Below are positions 14,717-16,128 of a stretch of DNA of 16,128 nt, piece by piece. The DNA comes from Actinomycetota bacterium. Its GTDB lineage: Bacteria > Actinomycetota > Humimicrobiia > Humimicrobiales > Humimicrobiaceae. Numbering within the stretch: position 1 is the first letter of the stretch; each line of letters begins with the position of its first letter. Position numbers and translations under genes: made by a program. Location: NCBI GenBank assembly GCA_018400395.1, contig JAGYMN010000022.1, positions 1 through 16,128 on the forward strand. The letters are read 5' to 3'. The notes beneath the pieces were generated by a model. That model saw nothing but the letters and a program-made list of their open reading frames with translations. It did not search any database and was not told the origin of the DNA.

Positions 14717-15268
14717 TTAGTATTCTATGCCCTTCTTTGCCTTTATCCCCTTACTATAGGCATGCTTTATTTCTTTCATATCTGTAACAGTGTCTGCAAT
14801 ATTTATCAGCTCTTCCGGAGCTCCTCTTCCCGTCAATACCAGATCCATTCTCCAGGGCCTATCCTCTATCAATTTGATAACTTCTTCTATATCTAGCATG
14901 CCGTATGCTACAAGGTTTATTACCTCATCAAGTATTACCATATCGTAACAACCGCTTATTATTTTCTCGCGTGCAAGCCTGAATGACCTGGCTGCATTGT
15001 CCCTGTCTCTACGTGTAATCTTCAATCTACCGTCTTCAATCTTTATAAAACCCTTCCCCAGCTGCATCATATCTATTTCAGGTTTTAGCCTTTTCATTAT
15101 CTTTAACTCGCCTGTCTTCCATGGTCCTTTTATAAATTGAAGGATAAGAACTTTCTTACCGTGCCCGGCAGCTCTCAATGCAATTCCCAGAGCAGCGGTA
15201 GTCTTGCCCTTGCCTGTTCCGGTGTTTATCAGAACCAGGCCCCTGTCTTTATGCATCCCATCTTTCAT
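14717..15268 (-). CDS. cobO: Cob(I)alamin adenosyltransferase, CobO/CobA (BtuR) type
   Basis: A 183-residue cytosolic enzyme that adds the 5'-deoxyadenosyl group of ATP to cob(I)alamin or a corrinoid, giving coenzyme B12. It has a P-loop NTGTGKGKTTAALG (15-28), then GIALRAAGHGKKVLILQFIKG, the WKTGELK segment that replaces the TxSxE-type stretch, the Walker-B-like MVILDEVINLVAYG, LVLTGRGAPEEL, and the conserved end SKGIKAKKGIEY. The length fits the CobO family (about 170-200). ATG 15268 is taken; a second ATG four codons on (15256) is as plausible, and neither has a strong ribosome site. No other corrinoid gene is present and no B12 riboswitch was seen in the 255-base upstream spacer. It diverges from a transporter gene. 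The role is probably corrinoid salvage or cofactor maturation. Confidence 0.95.
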   Translation of the reverse strand: MKDGMHKDRGLVLINTGTGKGKTTAALGIALRAAGHGKKVLILQFIKGPWKTGELKIMKRLKPEIDMMQLGKGFIKIEDGRLKITRRDRDNAARSFRLAREKIISGCYDMVILDEVINLVAYGMLDIEEVIKLIEDRPWRMDLVLTGRGAPEELINIADTVTDMKEIKHAYSKGIKAKKGIEY

Positions 15269-15367
15269 AACAGACTCTACTTAATACCAGCTAAAGTTAT
15301 ATTTAACAATACCTTTTATAACTACAGCTAACCATCTTAGATAATTACATAATTTTTACTAATCCCT

Positions 15368-15383
15368 ATCTTCAATTCAAGAT
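15368..15383. repeat. Imperfect palindrome in the cobO/transporter spacer
   Basis: ATCTTCAATTCAAGAT matches its own reverse complement at 14 of 16 bases. It lies about 100 bases upstream of cobO and 140 bases upstream of the transporter. It could be a regulator site, but AT-rich DNA gives such matches by chance. Confidence 0.25.
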
Positions 15384-15485
15384 GATTTTTACCGCAATTC
15401 ATTTATAGTTCCATACAGTTAACTAAAGATTAGCTTCAAAAAAAAATTTATGTGTAATATTATACTATGCCTGGGATATTATTAG

Positions 15486-15507
15486 AAAGTTTTAAGCTTT
15501 TAACTTT
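15486..15507. promoter_or_regulatory. Candidate operator palindrome upstream of the transporter gene
   Basis: Half-sites AAAGTT and AACTTT flank a central AAGCTT, with TT spacers on both sides, so 18 of 22 bases are symmetric. The element ends 16 bases before the TTG start of the transporter. A TATACT box at 15461-15466 would place transcription start just before it, so a bound repressor could block transcription. The -35 region of that box is poor, so promoter and operator are both tentative. Confidence 0.35.
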
Positions 15508-15523
15508 ATAAGAAGTAGGTAAT

Positions 15524-16128
15524 TTGAAGAGAAGCATTATAAAAAATTATTTAGTTGAATCTCCTTACTTCATATCCATGTTTACTTTTAATTTTTACGT
15601 GATGCTTACAAGCCCCATTCTTATAGATATAGGCGCTTATTTTAATGTACCGCCTGAAAATATAAATCTTATAACATCCCTTATTTTAATTGGACAGGTC
15701 ATAGGAACTCTTGCTTTTATCTTCCTGAACAGAAAATTTAATATTATAAATGTGGTTATATGCTCATATATTCTACTAATACCAATATTAGCCGGATTAA
15801 TTTTTACAACATCTTTATTCTTTTTCTATTTGCTCTATTTTTCTTCCGGTTTTCTGGTAGGAATCATACTTATGGATGCAAATATCAGCATTATAGAAGG
15901 GAAAGTAAAAAACAAGGATAGTGTAGTTAATTTAGGATACAGTTTTTTTGCTACCGGCGCATTTGTCTCACCTTTTTTTGCTTCAAGTCTGGTAGGTAAG
16001 CAGATAAACTGGAAGTTCATTTACCCGGCGGTTATAAGTCTTGTTATAATTTCTTTTATATCTTATCTTCTTAAAAATAAAAGAAAGCAAGTTAAGAAAG
16101 GCTTATTAACAGAAACAAAAACTATATC
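15524..16128 (+). CDS. Major facilitator superfamily transporter, FHS/FucP-like (N-terminal part, cut by window end)
   Basis: A frame open to the last base of the window, 201 residues seen and incomplete. It begins at TTG 15524, just after AAGTAGGT; the in-frame stop at 15509 excludes any earlier start. About six hydrophobic segments are visible, near residues 14-34, 49-68, 73-95, 98-122, 137-160 and 168-190. The fifth reads NLGYSFFATGAFVSPFFAS. It resembles the NxxHaxFGxGAxxxP pattern of the FHS group, which covers fucose, glucose and other small solutes. Arg/Lys residues cluster in the loop after segment 2 (NRKF), as in other facilitators. A long basic stretch after segment 6 fits the central cytoplasmic loop. 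The substrate is unknown. It diverges from cobO over 255 bases. Confidence 0.82.
   Translation, partial: MKRSIIKNYLVESPYFISMFTFNFYVMLTSPILIDIGAYFNVPPENINLITSLILIGQVIGTLAFIFLNRKFNIINVVICSYILLIPILAGLIFTTSLFFFYLLYFSSGFLVGIILMDANISIIEGKVKNKDSVVNLGYSFFATGAFVSPFFASSLVGKQINWKFIYPAVISLVIISFISYLLKNKRKQVKKGLLTETKTI

Noticed and set aside
15269..15523. Cobalamin riboswitch before cobO
   Set aside because: Searched on the cobO strand for the B12-box GCCACTG core and a long structured leader; neither is evident in this AT-rich spacer.

Overview
The window is AT-rich bacterial chromosome, dense with ordinary housekeeping genes. Most lie on the minus strand, packed head to tail with overlaps or gaps of a few bases. 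The order glmU-prs-rplY/ctc-pth-[ABC exporter]-mfd-parvulin-mazG matches the conserved Bacillota (Clostridia/Bacilli) neighbourhood glmU-prs-ctc-pth-mfd-prsA-(spoVT)-mazG. AUA and AGA/AGG codons are common, TTG starts occur, and there is a predicted lipoprotein foldase. The source is probably a low-GC Gram-positive-type anaerobe or a related deep lineage. This is inferred from gene order only. The sporulation genes that interrupt this cluster in spore formers (fin, spoVT, spoVB-like) are absent, so the organism may not sporulate.

Layout. (1) 1-1022, plus strand: the 3' end of a KtrB/TrkH potassium channel subunit, then its RCK regulator KtrA. (2) 1034-13355, minus strand, convergent with ktrA. 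In transcription order this holds a shortened glmU, prs, rplY, pth, a DrrAB-type ABC exporter pair, mfd, a parvulin lipoprotein, mazG and pyk. Upstream of glmU is a 99-residue Cys-containing protein (13444-13743) with a good promoter and Shine-Dalgarno site. (3) 13989-15268, minus strand: a methylguanine-DNA methyltransferase that seems to lack a canonical start codon, a possible 35-residue ORF, and a CobO-type cob(I)alamin adenosyltransferase. (4) 15269-15523: an AT-rich divergent spacer with imperfect palindromes. (5) 15524 to the end, plus strand: the first two thirds or so of an FHS-like major-facilitator transporter, with a TTG start and cut by the window edge.

How the genes fit together: the long minus-strand cluster combines cell-wall precursor supply (GlmU), nucleotide supply and clean-up (Prs, MazG), translation support (bL25, Pth), transcription-coupled repair (Mfd), extracytoplasmic folding (parvulin lipoprotein) and glycolysis (Pyk). 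No tRNA, rRNA, CRISPR array, insertion sequence or convincing intrinsic terminator was found. No gene-free stretch exceeds 300 bases.

The most unusual points are these. GlmU keeps a good uridylyltransferase domain but stops before the acetyltransferase active site, and prs follows so closely that a frameshifted remainder cannot be present. The methyltransferase frame is open and family-like for 64 codons upstream of its first canonical start, and a near-complete Shine-Dalgarno lies at the right distance from an ATA codon. The small Cys protein and the small ORF are uncharacterised. I did not find a clearly new multi-gene system.
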